NCBI GenBank assembly: GCA_964247055.1
Contig: OZ176053.1
Coordinates: forward strand, 2,294,001-2,358,000
DNA length: 64,000 nucleotides
DNA from: Paragordius varius
Taxonomy: Eukaryota > Nematomorpha
Direction: 5' to 3'
Of this stretch, positions 1 to 11,488 are shown piece after piece. How positions within the stretch are numbered: the stretch's first letter is position 1; the number at the start of each line of letters is the position of its first letter. The notes under the pieces were generated by a model. It was not told the DNA's origin. It saw nothing but the letters and a program-made list of their open reading frames with translations, and did no database searches. A program made the position numbers and the translations under genes.

Positions 1-177
1 TAAATCTAAGAATAAAATCTAATCACATTTTGAATTAAAGCATTCGTAACATCTAGCTTCTTTATAAAACCCACAATGGATTTGAGGTATTACTGTTCTT
101 AATCTATTTATTTAAGATATTTTCTTTAAGTTACAATTTAAGTGTTTTCCCAAAACCTTATGAGTACTATTATTATT

Positions 178-508
178 AATTTAATAAATTACATTTATAT
201 ATGAAATAATTTTTGAATGTAATTTTTCTTTTGCGGATATTTGTAATTTCATAAATATACTAACTATCATTACATTTCAATAAAAATTTTCTAAAATATT
301 AATAATTAATTCAGTATTTGCCTCAGTATATTAAATCTAATATTATATATTTAATAAATTATATATATGAAATAATTTTTTAAATTTTATTTTTCTTTTG
401 CGGTTATATATTTGGAATTTCATAAATATACTAACAATTATTACATTTCAATAAAAATTTTCTAAAATAATAATAATTTAATTCACTATTTGCCTCAGTA
501 TATTAAAT
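178..508. repeat. Direct tandem duplication, unit about 165 bp
   Basis: Two head-to-tail copies are visible, about 178-341 and 349-508. Both contain 'TTTCTTTTGCGG', 'CATTTCAATAAAAATTTTC' and 'TTTGCCTCAGTATATTAAAT' in the same order, with scattered substitutions and small length differences. It is probably a local duplication of non-coding DNA. Confidence 0.8.
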
Positions 509-1242
509 ATGACCAATTATTTTATACCTCATTAATATTGAAAAGATGCAAACGTGATATTTTTAGCCAACGTTAAAAAATAATTATCTTAAAAATTTTT
601 ACCTCCCAAAATTATGTTTAAAATCTTTTGATTGATCTAAAACGCGATTAAAATATCTATTATTACTTCCAGTCGAATTTGGGTAGCTGGTGACGACAGA
701 TTATATTTAACTCCATTACATTTTGGGGTAGTTTTATATCTATGAGCGACTTAAAATACTATCTTAAATTGTATGTAACTTAGTAAGCCGAATTTAAAAA
801 ATGTTTTTTTAAATCTTTTAGGCGCATTACACAGCGTATAAAATCGGGTATCATGAAAAATCTGGATAATATTCTATCGAAAAATTTGTCAGGATTATGA
901 CGGTGCTCTTGGTTTTGCTTCTTACGAGTGGTATAAGAAAGTTATTAACACTTTTGTGCTTGCTCCATATCGGAAAATGGCAAAATTTGACCACAGTGCA
1001 TAACTTTTTGATGAAAGTTTAATGCTTCATTCCAAAAAATATCATTAAAAATAATCCTTTATTTTATTTTGAGATGGGGCTCCGAAAGTCTCTAATATTT
1101 TTTTTCCTTCTAAAACAGTTTCCATTTGTTTCATAATATAAAAGTTTGATTTTAAACAGGCATGGATTCCCAAAAACACCTATTTGAATCGGAGGACTGA
1201 AATGAATGTTTTGCTAGTGTTAAGGTACAAGGCCCAATTTAA

Positions 1243-2387
1243 CACTTCGTAAATTGGGGTATCTAAACACCCTAGACTATATTTAAGTTAGGATTTTTAA
1301 AAAACTACTGAATGAACGGTCCCAATTTAAATTTATGTTTTTATTCTAATAAAAATTATATAAATATTCCAAAATATCTAAATAAAATTTTGTTTTGAAA
1401 AAAAAGCTCCATGTCCTACTACTTCGACACCATTTTGATTTTACAAAATCTTTGCAAAATATCGTCTTCATTTAACACTTGGATACAACACACTCATTTA
1501 AGTCCTTCGATTCAAATTGGGGTAGTTTGATACCCCAGGCCTGTTTAAAATCAAATACTTTAAAAAGTATAGAAGGAATCGAAACCATGGTAAAATTTTG
1601 CACTTATATAACATTAATAAACCGAAATATATAAAATAATTTATTCAAAAATACTTGATATTACTTATTATGAGCTAAAACCGAAAGGTAAAAATTTCGT
1701 CAACGTGATATGTGTCAAATTTTAAAATTAAAAAATAATACAAAATAAACCGCTTTTTCTATTTCTATCAATATTAGATGTAATTTATATAAAAACATAG
1801 CTTTAGTTTAACACTTAAAATTAAATGAAGACGATATTTTGCAAAAATTTTGTAAAATAAAAATGGCGTCGAAGTTTGAGATGGAACTTTTTTTCAAAGC
1901 AAAATTTTATCAAGATATTTTGGCATATTTATATAATATTTATCAGGATAGAAGCATAAATTTAAATTGGGACTGTTTCCTTCCGTAGTTTTTTAAAAAT
2001 TTTAATTTAAATTTAGTCTGGGGTATTTAGATACCCCAATTTGAATCGAAGTGTTAATTAGGGTAATATTAAAACTAATTTTTTATTTAAATTACATCTA
2101 ACATTGATAGGAATAGAAAAAGCATTTTATTTTGTATTATTTTTCATTTTTACCATTGGACACATGTCACGTTGACTAAATTTTTATCTTTCAGTTTTAG
2201 CTTAAAATAAGTAATATGTAGTATATTAAATAAACTTATTTATGTATTTCGATTAATCAATGTTATATAAGTGCAAAATTTAGCCATAATTTCGATTCCT
2301 TCCATATTTTTGAAAAAATTTAATATTAAACAGGCCTGGGGTACAATTTGAATCAAAAGATTAAAATGAATGTGTTGTATCCAAGTG
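1243..2387. mobile_element. TTAA-flanked MITE interrupted by a copy of itself
   Basis: The outer element (1243-1471 plus 2058-2387) starts with CACTTCG after TTAA and ends in AAGTG before TTAA. It is split by a second, complete copy in the opposite orientation at 1476-2053 (578 bp), which is itself flanked by TTAA on both sides. With the insert removed, the outer copy is about 563 bp and matches the element at 39584-40158. Both carry subterminal inverted motifs such as 'GATTCAAATTGGGGTA' and 'TACCCCAGGC'. TTAA target duplication is typical of piggyBac-type transposons. No coding capacity is visible, so these are non-autonomous. A further right-end fragment of the family lies just outside at about 1148-1222. 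Confidence 0.75.
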
Positions 2388-3061
2388 TTAAATATATGTT
2401 TTTTTAGCTTTTAAGTCACATGATCAAAATTAAAATGTAAAATGCAAAAAAACCTCATTTATAATTTTTCACAATCATTTTTTTCTTTAAATTTTTTGAA
2501 ATCGCAAAACAATAGGCTGGTAAGTGTATTTTGTGGATAGAAAAGGCAAATAATAAACTTAAGGCTACATTTGAACAGCAAAAACTAATAATAGTTTTTA
2601 ATAGCTGTTTTCAATCGTGTTAAGATGTCCCATTTTAAGATCGAACAGTAGTATATGCTGTCAAACACATTTCCTGATATTTATACCCAAAAAAACTTCA
2701 GGACCATTCAACGGCATTACCAAGTCTTGGATTCCGTTTTATTTTGGTACATTAATATTATTAATGTGTATTTTGCAATGATTATAATGATATCATTTCA
2801 ATATTTGATTTTAATACTTTATGACTTTTCGGGGTATATATACAAGAGCTGCTTAAAATTAATTTAAATATCTTAATAATATAATTTTATTATTGGAATA
2901 TGGAAAATTTGCTTTCTTTAGCATTTAAGACGCATATAAAAATATTGAAAAAACCTAAATTTGTAATTCATATTTCAAACCTTTTTTCTCAAAATTTAAA
3001 AAATCAATAATGCAACAGTAAAATATAAATATTATGCTTACACCATTAATTTTTCACTTTT

Positions 3062-3535
3062 TGCCTTTTGGGGTAGTTTTATAACGCAGATTCAATTTTT
3101 TAAAAATTGATATGAAAGTATTTTAGATAACATTTAATTTATCAAATTCTCATGTATTAAATAAAAAAGCTCATATTTATTACTTTTGTGAAATCTAGAG
3201 TACAAAATTGGCACTCCAAAACATGATTGAAACGAACAACTGATATTAAAAAATATATCAAGTTGTTATGCTGATAAAATGTAGCCTGAAAGTTTTTATA
3301 GCCAATTATTTCACTTTCTAACCTTTCCTGTTGATCAGCGATTAAAAAAAATTATAAAAAATTGGCGGCAAAAAAGTTTAAGAGTTTTTACAATTTAACT
3401 TTTTAATGAAAAAATTTTCTGCAAAATACGCCTAAAAGACGAAAGAATGCTTATTTATAAATTCGGCTTGATACCTTAAATGCTTTTTAAGATATATTAA
3501 AAATCCTCTGAAATATATTACCCCAAAAGGTAACG
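3062..3535. mobile_element. Short inverted-repeat element, 'GGGGTAGTTTTATA' family
   Basis: The element begins around 'CCTTTTGGGGTAGTTTTATA' and ends in the inverse 'TATTACCCCAAAAGG'. A second, similarly sized copy lies at 41890-42428, and left-end fragments occur near 712-760 and 3590-3800. The body is non-coding, so this is a non-autonomous DNA-transposon-like repeat. Target duplications were not resolved. Confidence 0.6.
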
Positions 3536-4445
3536 GTCTGTTAAAAATCTTCACTTCATTGCTTGTTTACTTATTTGTTCGGGATAAGATATTGGGGTAG
3601 TTTAATATCCCAGAGCTGGATCTTGTAAATAAAACACTCTTTTGATATTTCATTTAAGTTGATTATCAAACATAATTATGTATTAGAAAAAGCATATTTT
3701 CTTTATAGGTTTGTAACTTCCAGACTCTAAAATTGAGACAGCTCCAAAAAAACATTAAATTTAATCAATAAATATCAAGTTTTTGCTGGTAAAATGTAAC
3801 CTGAATAAATAAATTTTTTAAAAAAAAACATTTAACTTCATAAGATGCGTAAATTGTGCAATATAAAGACACAAAAAGTAAATTTTTTTAGAAATCACTA
3901 GTAACCCACAAAGCCAAAAGCATCATCGGAGTCAAGATGCATTTTTTTATCAAAAAATACACATTTTCAATTTTCACGAAACCCTCTAGAAGAAACTATA
4001 AGCCGTGAATTTTTAACCTTTTCCAAGTAAAAAGACACATGTAAATTTATATATAATATTCGATAAAAAAATTGGTCGATATTATATTTTATGGGCATAA
4101 ATACATTTCAATCATTTTTGTGGTGTGAAATAATAAGCATGCGATAAATATGTTAGAATGTATAGAGAGAATATTTTTAAGTAGTGGCGAAATCAATGGG
4201 GAATAAAGGATGAGAGCATAATTAGTATATATATAAATCTATGTATAAAATAGGTGAAAATATTAAATTTTTTAGAAATTATCAATAAAAATTAAAAAAT
4301 TATACAAGTTTTCTTTATGATAAAAGTATTGATAGTTGCATTTTTTGAAAAAAAATAGAGCGAAATGCAAAAAAAAGATAAAATAAAAAAAATGTGTAAA
4401 AAATAATAAGATCTGGAATTACGAATAGATTGTAATGAGATGATA

Positions 4446-4479
<34 letters not shown>

Positions 4480-5681
4480 ATATTATATAGATATTAACGA
4501 TAATGCTTTTGTTTAACCTCTAAAATTAATTTTTAAACAATGAAAAATACAAAATGCCATATATAATTACCAATAAATATGTGTTAATAAAGTATGAAAA
4601 GACAAGTGAAAAATTTTGAGAGGTTATTTTGTTATAATTTGCCAAAGTAATTTAAAAACAAATTAAATAGAAAAAACAAAGTCAATTTTAAACAAAATCG
4701 GATCGTTAGTTTTAGCTCAAGTTTTAGTTTAGGGTATCGATATTATCGCATAATTAAAGGAGTGAAGCACCTCTATATATATATCCAAATTTGATAAATC
4801 AATTTACAAAAATTAATTTTCGTTTTGGTAGCTCAAAAAAAACACGCTAGGAATTATACAATTTCCATATATGAAGAAATATGTTTTTTTAAGCATTTTC
4901 AATTCCATTGTTCCATTCCGGCATCTGGGATTCTAGATGTTAAATGGCTCCCAACCGTCAAAGGTGATATTTTCCCATTACTTTTACCATAACTATTATA
5001 AAATATAATATAAACATTTAAAAAAAGCCAAGAATTTTAATTTTTAATCCAAATTACAAATTAACATAATTGAAATAATTCATAATATATAATTTAATTT
5101 TATTAGGCTTAACTAAATGGTAAAACGTCTTTCAACAATGCGCAAGAGCCAAAAAATTCTTAAGATTCTAAATTTTATAATAACTACAAAATCGAAAATC
5201 ATTTTAAATACCAAAATTAGTACTTTCGCTTCTGAACCCTGGTTATTTTACAGTAAAAATGCAAATTATATAGACAAAACGTTAAAACCAAAACACGATC
5301 ATTTTTTTAACAACTTACATTTTTTTACGATCCTAAATAATTCCTAATAAATATAAATAATTACAATTTTAAAAAATTTAATTGAATGTGTTATCAACAA
5401 TTTATATCTCTGTGGTCCTTATTTTACAGCCCAGAAAACAAATAGTTAAACTTTAAAGTCCATGATTAAATAGTATGGTATTTTTAAATTTTTTTATTAG
5501 TTATTGCGTTGTTTCACAATCTTCCATTCAAAATTTTTACCGTTATATTTTCGATATGTTTTAGAGGGGTCTTTTTTATCCAAAACTTTCCACATTTTTA
5601 GGGCGCTCTCAAAAAAAGAAATTCTTAAAATATGTTATGTAAAGTTATCTTTTCATTATCTTATTATTTGTTTTAGTTAAT

Positions 5682-8600
5682 CTATTGAAAAAAGATACTA
5701 CTATGTATATCAAAAATTTTTGGTTTAATGTAATAAATTTTACGGGAATTCAAATTATTATTTAACATAAAATATTCATTCCCGTTCACATGATCAAAGA
5801 AAGGTAAAAAGAATAAGCACCTATTAGGTGGACCCAAAGATCTATTGGACGAAGGTGATGATGAAGTTGAACCAACAAAATGATTATTATTGTTAACGGA
5901 GTTAACATTTGTATTGTGATGATATAGTGTGGTAGAATTGTTTGAATTATAATCCCCAATTCCTAACCCGCTATTTCTATTTAGACTGTTGTTTGTAAAA
6001 TTGTGATTATTATCAGTGTTGTTTTGTAAGAGAAAATGTTTAACATCATCAGGGATACTTAGGGTATAGGTTGGTTGTTCAAGGGCCTCTTGTGCCCTAG
6101 GACTTCCAATGTAATCTGATTTAGCTTTCCCCCGATAATTTGCAATAATGTCCTACACATTTATGAAAGGAAATAGAATGCTTCATTTGCAAAATTATAT
6201 ATATATATATATAATAGGTATTGTGTCATTTTAAATATCATATTCAGTATTATTATAAAAAGGAGATCTAAAACACCCGCAAATAAAAGAATGGTAAGTT
6301 ATATTCAATGTCAACGATTGATAATTAAAAAAATATTTAGTAAATGTGCCTAATGATCAACATGAGCTATTATTAAAAAGCGGTATTTAAACTTAAAGCT
6401 TTTTTTAAATGAAATGAATATTATGACTTTATAAATTTGGCGACGAAACAATGGTGGTTTTGCAATTGGAATATCGTAAAAAACAAAAACCCAAAATGAA
6501 TTTATTTACAAAGTATAATAATATAATCGCCATGAAGATCTTTAATAAAATTCATATTTTTTCAAAAATTTGAATCATAAAAACAATGTTATCAAGCTAA
6601 AAAAGTTACACGAATGCCCCAAAAAAGTTTATTATTATAAGGAAATTGAGATAAAAGTTTGTTTACTTAGTCAAAAATATTAACAGTAATATCACACATA
6701 TATTTAATCAAATATAATTTAAACTATATAAGGGATAATTACTATATTTAGTTCACAAAAATTATAACATATTACCCCTTCAAAAACAAACACACCCCAC
6801 CCCCACCCAATTCAAAAATGAAATACTGAAATATAACTATAAAAATATCAAAATAAAGTTACATAAAAAAACCAAAAACCACAAAATTAAAAGTTATTAT
6901 AAACACCAAAAATCATCACCAAACCGAACTAAAATCCCTAATTTTGAGTTAATTAAATACTTGATCAGCGGGACACGTTTCTCGGAATGCATCAAGTCTA
7001 TACATATTTTCCATGTACGTCCAAAGAGCGGAAAACGCTTTGGGAATCTCAAAATGTTTATAAGCTTTACCCGCCACACGGATATGTTGAAGTTTTGGCA
7101 TTAATTCACAATCATAGATGGATAAATGATCACCGCACAAGTATGTTGTACCTCCCTTTATAATAAATGAAATGCAAAAAATGGGAAAGATATATATATA
7201 TATATATAGATGGTGTATAAAATTAAAATACTGTAGCGCATTATTTTATGTTATGTGTGTAATTACTTTGAAAGAAATTTAAAATTTTAGCTCTTAAAAA
7301 CTTTATTTTCAAGAGCTTAAACATTAAAGCTTAGTTATTGAGACAATTTAGTTCATTTAATACAAACTAAAAATAATTTTAGTGTAGTGTTTATAGGTTT
7401 ATTTTTTTGCAAGAGGTTTAAAATTTTGGTAAAATACCTTTTTTAAAAAAAAATTGTTTGGGATTTTAAATATTAGTGACTCATTCAAAATCAAAATATA
7501 TTTTATCACAAATGGGAATTAGCCTAGCCCAGAAACAATTTATTTTTTTTAACAAGACTGACATCTTTAAGATTAAATATAAAAAAGGTATAAAACATAT
7601 AAAATTACTCGTAAAACTAAAATGGCATAAAATTATAAAAAAAAGGCTAATAATTTTTTGGAAAAAGCAATAAACATCCACCTAATAGAATATCTTATTA
7701 ACATTGTAGATATGGAATTTTATCTGAATATCGATCGCATTCAAGGTCATACACCAAATTTTATCATTTCAAATAAAAAGATATATATATTATTTGAGTT
7801 GTAAGATTAAATTTAAATATGCTAAATTGTGTATTTCAAATAAAAAAATATTAATATTTTATCAAATTAGGGTAAAATTTAAAATATCTAAGTAAAACCA
7901 AAAGAAATCGATATTAATTTAATTATAAGGTGAAATTATTATAACACCACAACAGTTATTATTGGTGGACATAAAATGCGCTAATTTTCCAAAGAATCTA
8001 TTTTTTTATTTAATGCCAGGGGTCCAAACAAAATTTTAAATGTTCCTTAAAAACTTTCTCAATAAAATTATTCCATATTACTTACTATTATGACCAGCTT
8101 AAATTATTAATTATTAAATATTCATTATTAACCCTATATACATTTTGTACTTATAGAGATATAAAAAAATATATTTTTTTCACGAAAAACTTATTTAAAA
8201 AATTATAAACATACTCCCTCACAAAAAGACATTTGACCATACTTAAAGAAAATTACATTGCTAGTTTTTTCATTATTTATTGCCAGATATCATTTAAAGT
8301 AAAATTTAAATTTATTTTTGCATTTTTTTCTTTACTATAAATGCTAACCGGCAATATTTTATTCAATGGATGTTGTACAGTAGAGTATGGAATAAAACTA
8401 ACAAATGTTTAGGATTAAACATATACTTACCATTTCCCCCTATATCTCTTGTACATTTATATGTGGACAAACTTTGTTTTATACCATATGCCTTTTGTAT
8501 ACTTTAGACTTATACTTCAAACTGTAAAATTTAAAACTATCACTCCAATTGAATAACTTAATAAATTCTCATAGTACAATTTAAATTAAAATTATATTAC

Positions 8601-8903
8601 TTGATGAGCCAAGTGATTGTTTATGGTGGATAATTCGGTTAACAAAGATTTTTCAGCTCTCTGTTCACTTTCATCCGTATTGGCGGCTAGGTAATGATTG
8701 AATTTCTATCACACACAAAACACACGTAAAAAAATTAATTTTCATTTTAAAACTTTATAAAAAGTTTAAAAAGTCGCATTAAACGCTTGCATTAACCTTC
8801 AATTTAAACATTTTTATGAAACAATGTGTGACACATAATTTAACGTAGATATGTCTAATAAAACGAATAAAAAAACGTATAAGGAAGTAACAGAAGATTA
8901 TGT

Positions 8904-8946
<43 letters not shown>

Positions 8947-10415
8947 TAAAAGTTAAATTTAATTTTATTCTTTACAATAAAAACAAAAAAGAAAAAAACT
9001 ATAAAATAATTTTTTTGTTGTTAATACACAAAAGTTGAAAAACGTGGTTTATTAAAATATTGATATATATCAATATAACATTATTAGAAAATAGTTATAC
9101 TGGAATTAAGCAATACAAAGTATGATTATATCAATTCTTAATCTTGTTAATTAATCGCAACTACCGAATCTGGCCTATAATGTAAAAATCAATCAAGTAA
9201 AAACGTAGCAAAGTATAATCAATGTGGTAAGAATATGTGAGAAATATTTCAAAATAGCAAAAATTAAAACTATGTATTAAGCGATTGAACTCGAAATATC
9301 GATAAAAACAAGAAACAAATAAACATGGTTAAGAATGGGTGAAACCGCTAAAATAAGAAAAAAATGCAAAATTAAGTTGCCATAATTAAAGTCAAATATT
9401 GTAGATTTTTTAAAGCTTAATTTCTGGTATATTAATGGATTTTGAAAATCTAACCCTTAATTATTTAAATTAATGGATTTTATCATATAAAATCCATTTT
9501 AATTAGAATAAGGTTTTGGTCCTAATTCAACAATATGCATTTTAATTTTTCGAGAGTTGCATGGTTTAAAAAAATTTGAATTATAATCATCAATTTTTCC
9601 CGTATTTTTTAACTTTAAATATTAAAATTAGCCATTTAATGGTTGCTTATTTCACACTATAGTTGGTCAATTTGCAACACAGTAGTGTATGGAAAAAACA
9701 ACAAAATATTGAATAAAATACACAAAGTAATGTAAGAAAGGAAATAATCGTTTAATTAATTTATTTTTTCAATACACTACTGTATTGCAAATTGACCAAT
9801 TATAATGTGAATTAAACAACCATATTTTTCTTTGGGTAAAAATGGCAATAACTTTAAGATTCTTTCAAATTCCATTTTACAACAACAAATTTTGGATTAT
9901 TGATTTCTGAAATCAGCTGTTTGTTATAATCGGAAATTTAAACTATGCCCAATTTTGTACTGTACTCATTTAAAAAATAAGCTTTATTTACTAACATAAA
10001 AGAATATTGCTTGACAATTAAATATTAAATATTAAATTATAATCAATCATTAGCCATACAAAATTACGCCAATCTATGATTGGTTAATTATAAAAATATA
10101 GCAATAAACTTAATTGAAACACTATATTCGTCAATTTTAATCATGTAAAAGGTATGTGTTGTACATTTGATTATGCAATAAATTCAAAAGGCAGCAAGGA
10201 GATTAATATATGAAGAGCGCATTTATATAATATCTATTCTTAATACAATTAGTATGAATTTTGGCAATCTGGATATATTTGTATATATGGATAATATCTT
10301 TACTTATGAAATGCAAAATGAAATTCTAGTTATTAGTCAGGAGTTGTGCAAAAAGTCAACAAAAAATGTACTTAAAATACTTACATGTATAACAATTGAC
10401 ATTTGTATGACAAAA

Positions 10416-10446
<31 letters not shown>

Positions 10447-11402
10447 GTATTATGTAGAATGAGAAAAATACGACAAAAATATTTTTTTCCATTCTAATGT
10501 CTATTACAATTATAAGTAAAAGTAAAAAAAAGTAAAAGGGATATTTTGCTAAAATAATAAATATATAGTAAAAAAAATTAAATCTCGAAAATTTTGCATA
10601 TATATATCTGCAAACCTATACAGATATACGATGGTTAATTACATATATTTGCAGAAGCTTTATAAGAAAAATTGAAATGAAAAATAAGAAAAAAAACTGT
10701 TAATCTGCGTTAGAACATCAACGTAAAAGTTAAATGACTAAATTATAATTATTTGATCTTGCCAATATAAAATATAAACGATTAAAAAATGTTTGGTGAA
10801 AGATAAAAAACACCGCCTATAAAATTTATGAAGTATAATAAATGGCTAATAAAAATATGTTACGTCTTTCGTTAAAAAATAAAATCAATTAAAAGATGGG
10901 GTAGTTTAATGTTTGATTCATATATAATGTATTAAACCATTTTAATCAAATAAAAATTAGTCAACAATGTCTAATTACTAAAAAAATTTGGCAAAGATAA
11001 TAAATTTGGCCTTAATGTTCAATATAAATATACCGAATAAACGTTTTCAATTTTCTTTTTGACAAGGTTATTGACGGCAAACATTTGAGGATCAGGAAAT
11101 TCTTCTCGTAAATGATCAAAGATTCGCTCCTCTGGCATTGCTACATCTTCGTTTAGTAAGATAGGGGGTTGACTGTGAGTTAGTTCTTTAATTTCTTTTG
11201 GGTATTGTTTCATATTTACAGTGGTAACTGTCAAGGCTAATTCATTGTTTTTGCTTTTTTGGTATAAAACCATAAACCATTTGTGACAAAAAATACAAGC
11301 CCCATTACGCACCCCATCAATAGTTGATGCCTATATTAATATTAATGATAATAATACTTTAATAAATAGTTCAATCTCAGGTTTTTTTCTATCGGCGTTC
11401 AT
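5682..11402 (-). CDS. Chloride intracellular channel protein (CLIC/EXC-4 type), 5 exons
   Basis: The exons are 11402-11358, 11330-11034, 8705-8601, 7155-6961 and 6152-5682. All junctions are GT..AG and keep phase, giving about 370 residues. CLIC proteins have a glutaredoxin-like N-domain and an all-helical GST-like C-domain; they are soluble or membrane-inserted and act in tubule and lumen formation. Residues 11-15 and 25-30 (ELFIK; GACIFC with Cys27/Cys30) form the N-domain pocket. The C-domain shows LPKL-like 'CELMPKLQHIRVAGKAY', 'FEIP', 'DAFRETCPADQ' and 'DIIANYRGKAK', close to nematode EXC-4. The first intron is only 27 nt. Oddity: after about residue 250 the protein carries an Asn/Ser-rich tail of about 120 residues, absent from most CLICs. 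The last part of that tail, after PPNR, may be read-through of an unrecognised splice site. CLIC family assignment is firm; the tail is less certain. Confidence 0.92.
8906..8941. repeat. TA microsatellite
   Basis: A nearly pure (AT)n run of about 35 bp. Similar runs occur near 4448, 10417, 42666, 44453, 52118, 58445 and 62478, many of them beside MITE ends. Confidence 0.9.
9639..9823. mobile_element. 185-bp MITE with about 58-bp inverted ends, in CLIC intron 2
   Basis: The left end 'TTGGTCAATTTGCAACACAG' is matched in inverse by 'CTGTATTGCAAATTGACCAA' at the right end, and the arms pair over most of their length, so the element would fold into a near-perfect hairpin. A related, more decayed copy lies at about 60705-60887 in an ACAD9 intron. 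It has no coding capacity. Confidence 0.75.
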
Positions 11403-11488
11403 CGTATCAAGTCGAATCAAAAAAATATACCATATGATAAAATAAATTATGCAATATTATCAACCATAACTCAGAAAAGACTCAAAGC
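11403..11488. promoter_or_regulatory. 86-bp head-to-head interval of CLIC and CD164-like genes
   Basis: Only 86 bp separate the CLIC start codon (minus strand) from the CD164-like start codon (plus strand). Both 5' leaders and any shared promoter must fit here, or overlap the neighbouring coding sequence. No clear TATA or CCAAT box is visible. Confidence 0.5.

Larger units (their letters stand above)
1..5681. other. Gene-free repeat-rich region left of CLIC
   Basis: No exon with recognisable protein similarity was found on either strand. The stretch is filled with copies of dispersed elements also found elsewhere in the window: the TTAA family (about 1.15-2.39 kb), the 'GGGGTAGTTTTATA' family (3.06-3.53 kb, with fragments near 0.72 and 3.59 kb), and a family carrying 'GGCTCCGAAAGTCTC' (about 0.88-1.10 kb). 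A direct tandem duplication lies at 178-508 and a TA microsatellite near 4448-4477. Short open frames at 2655-2867 and 5117-5347 have low-complexity composition and no family resemblance. Confidence 0.7.

Noticed and set aside
2655-5347. Short open frames at 2655-2867 and 5117-5347
   Set aside because: AT-driven residue content (Ile, Lys, Asn, Phe), no family resemblance, and no consistent splice partners.
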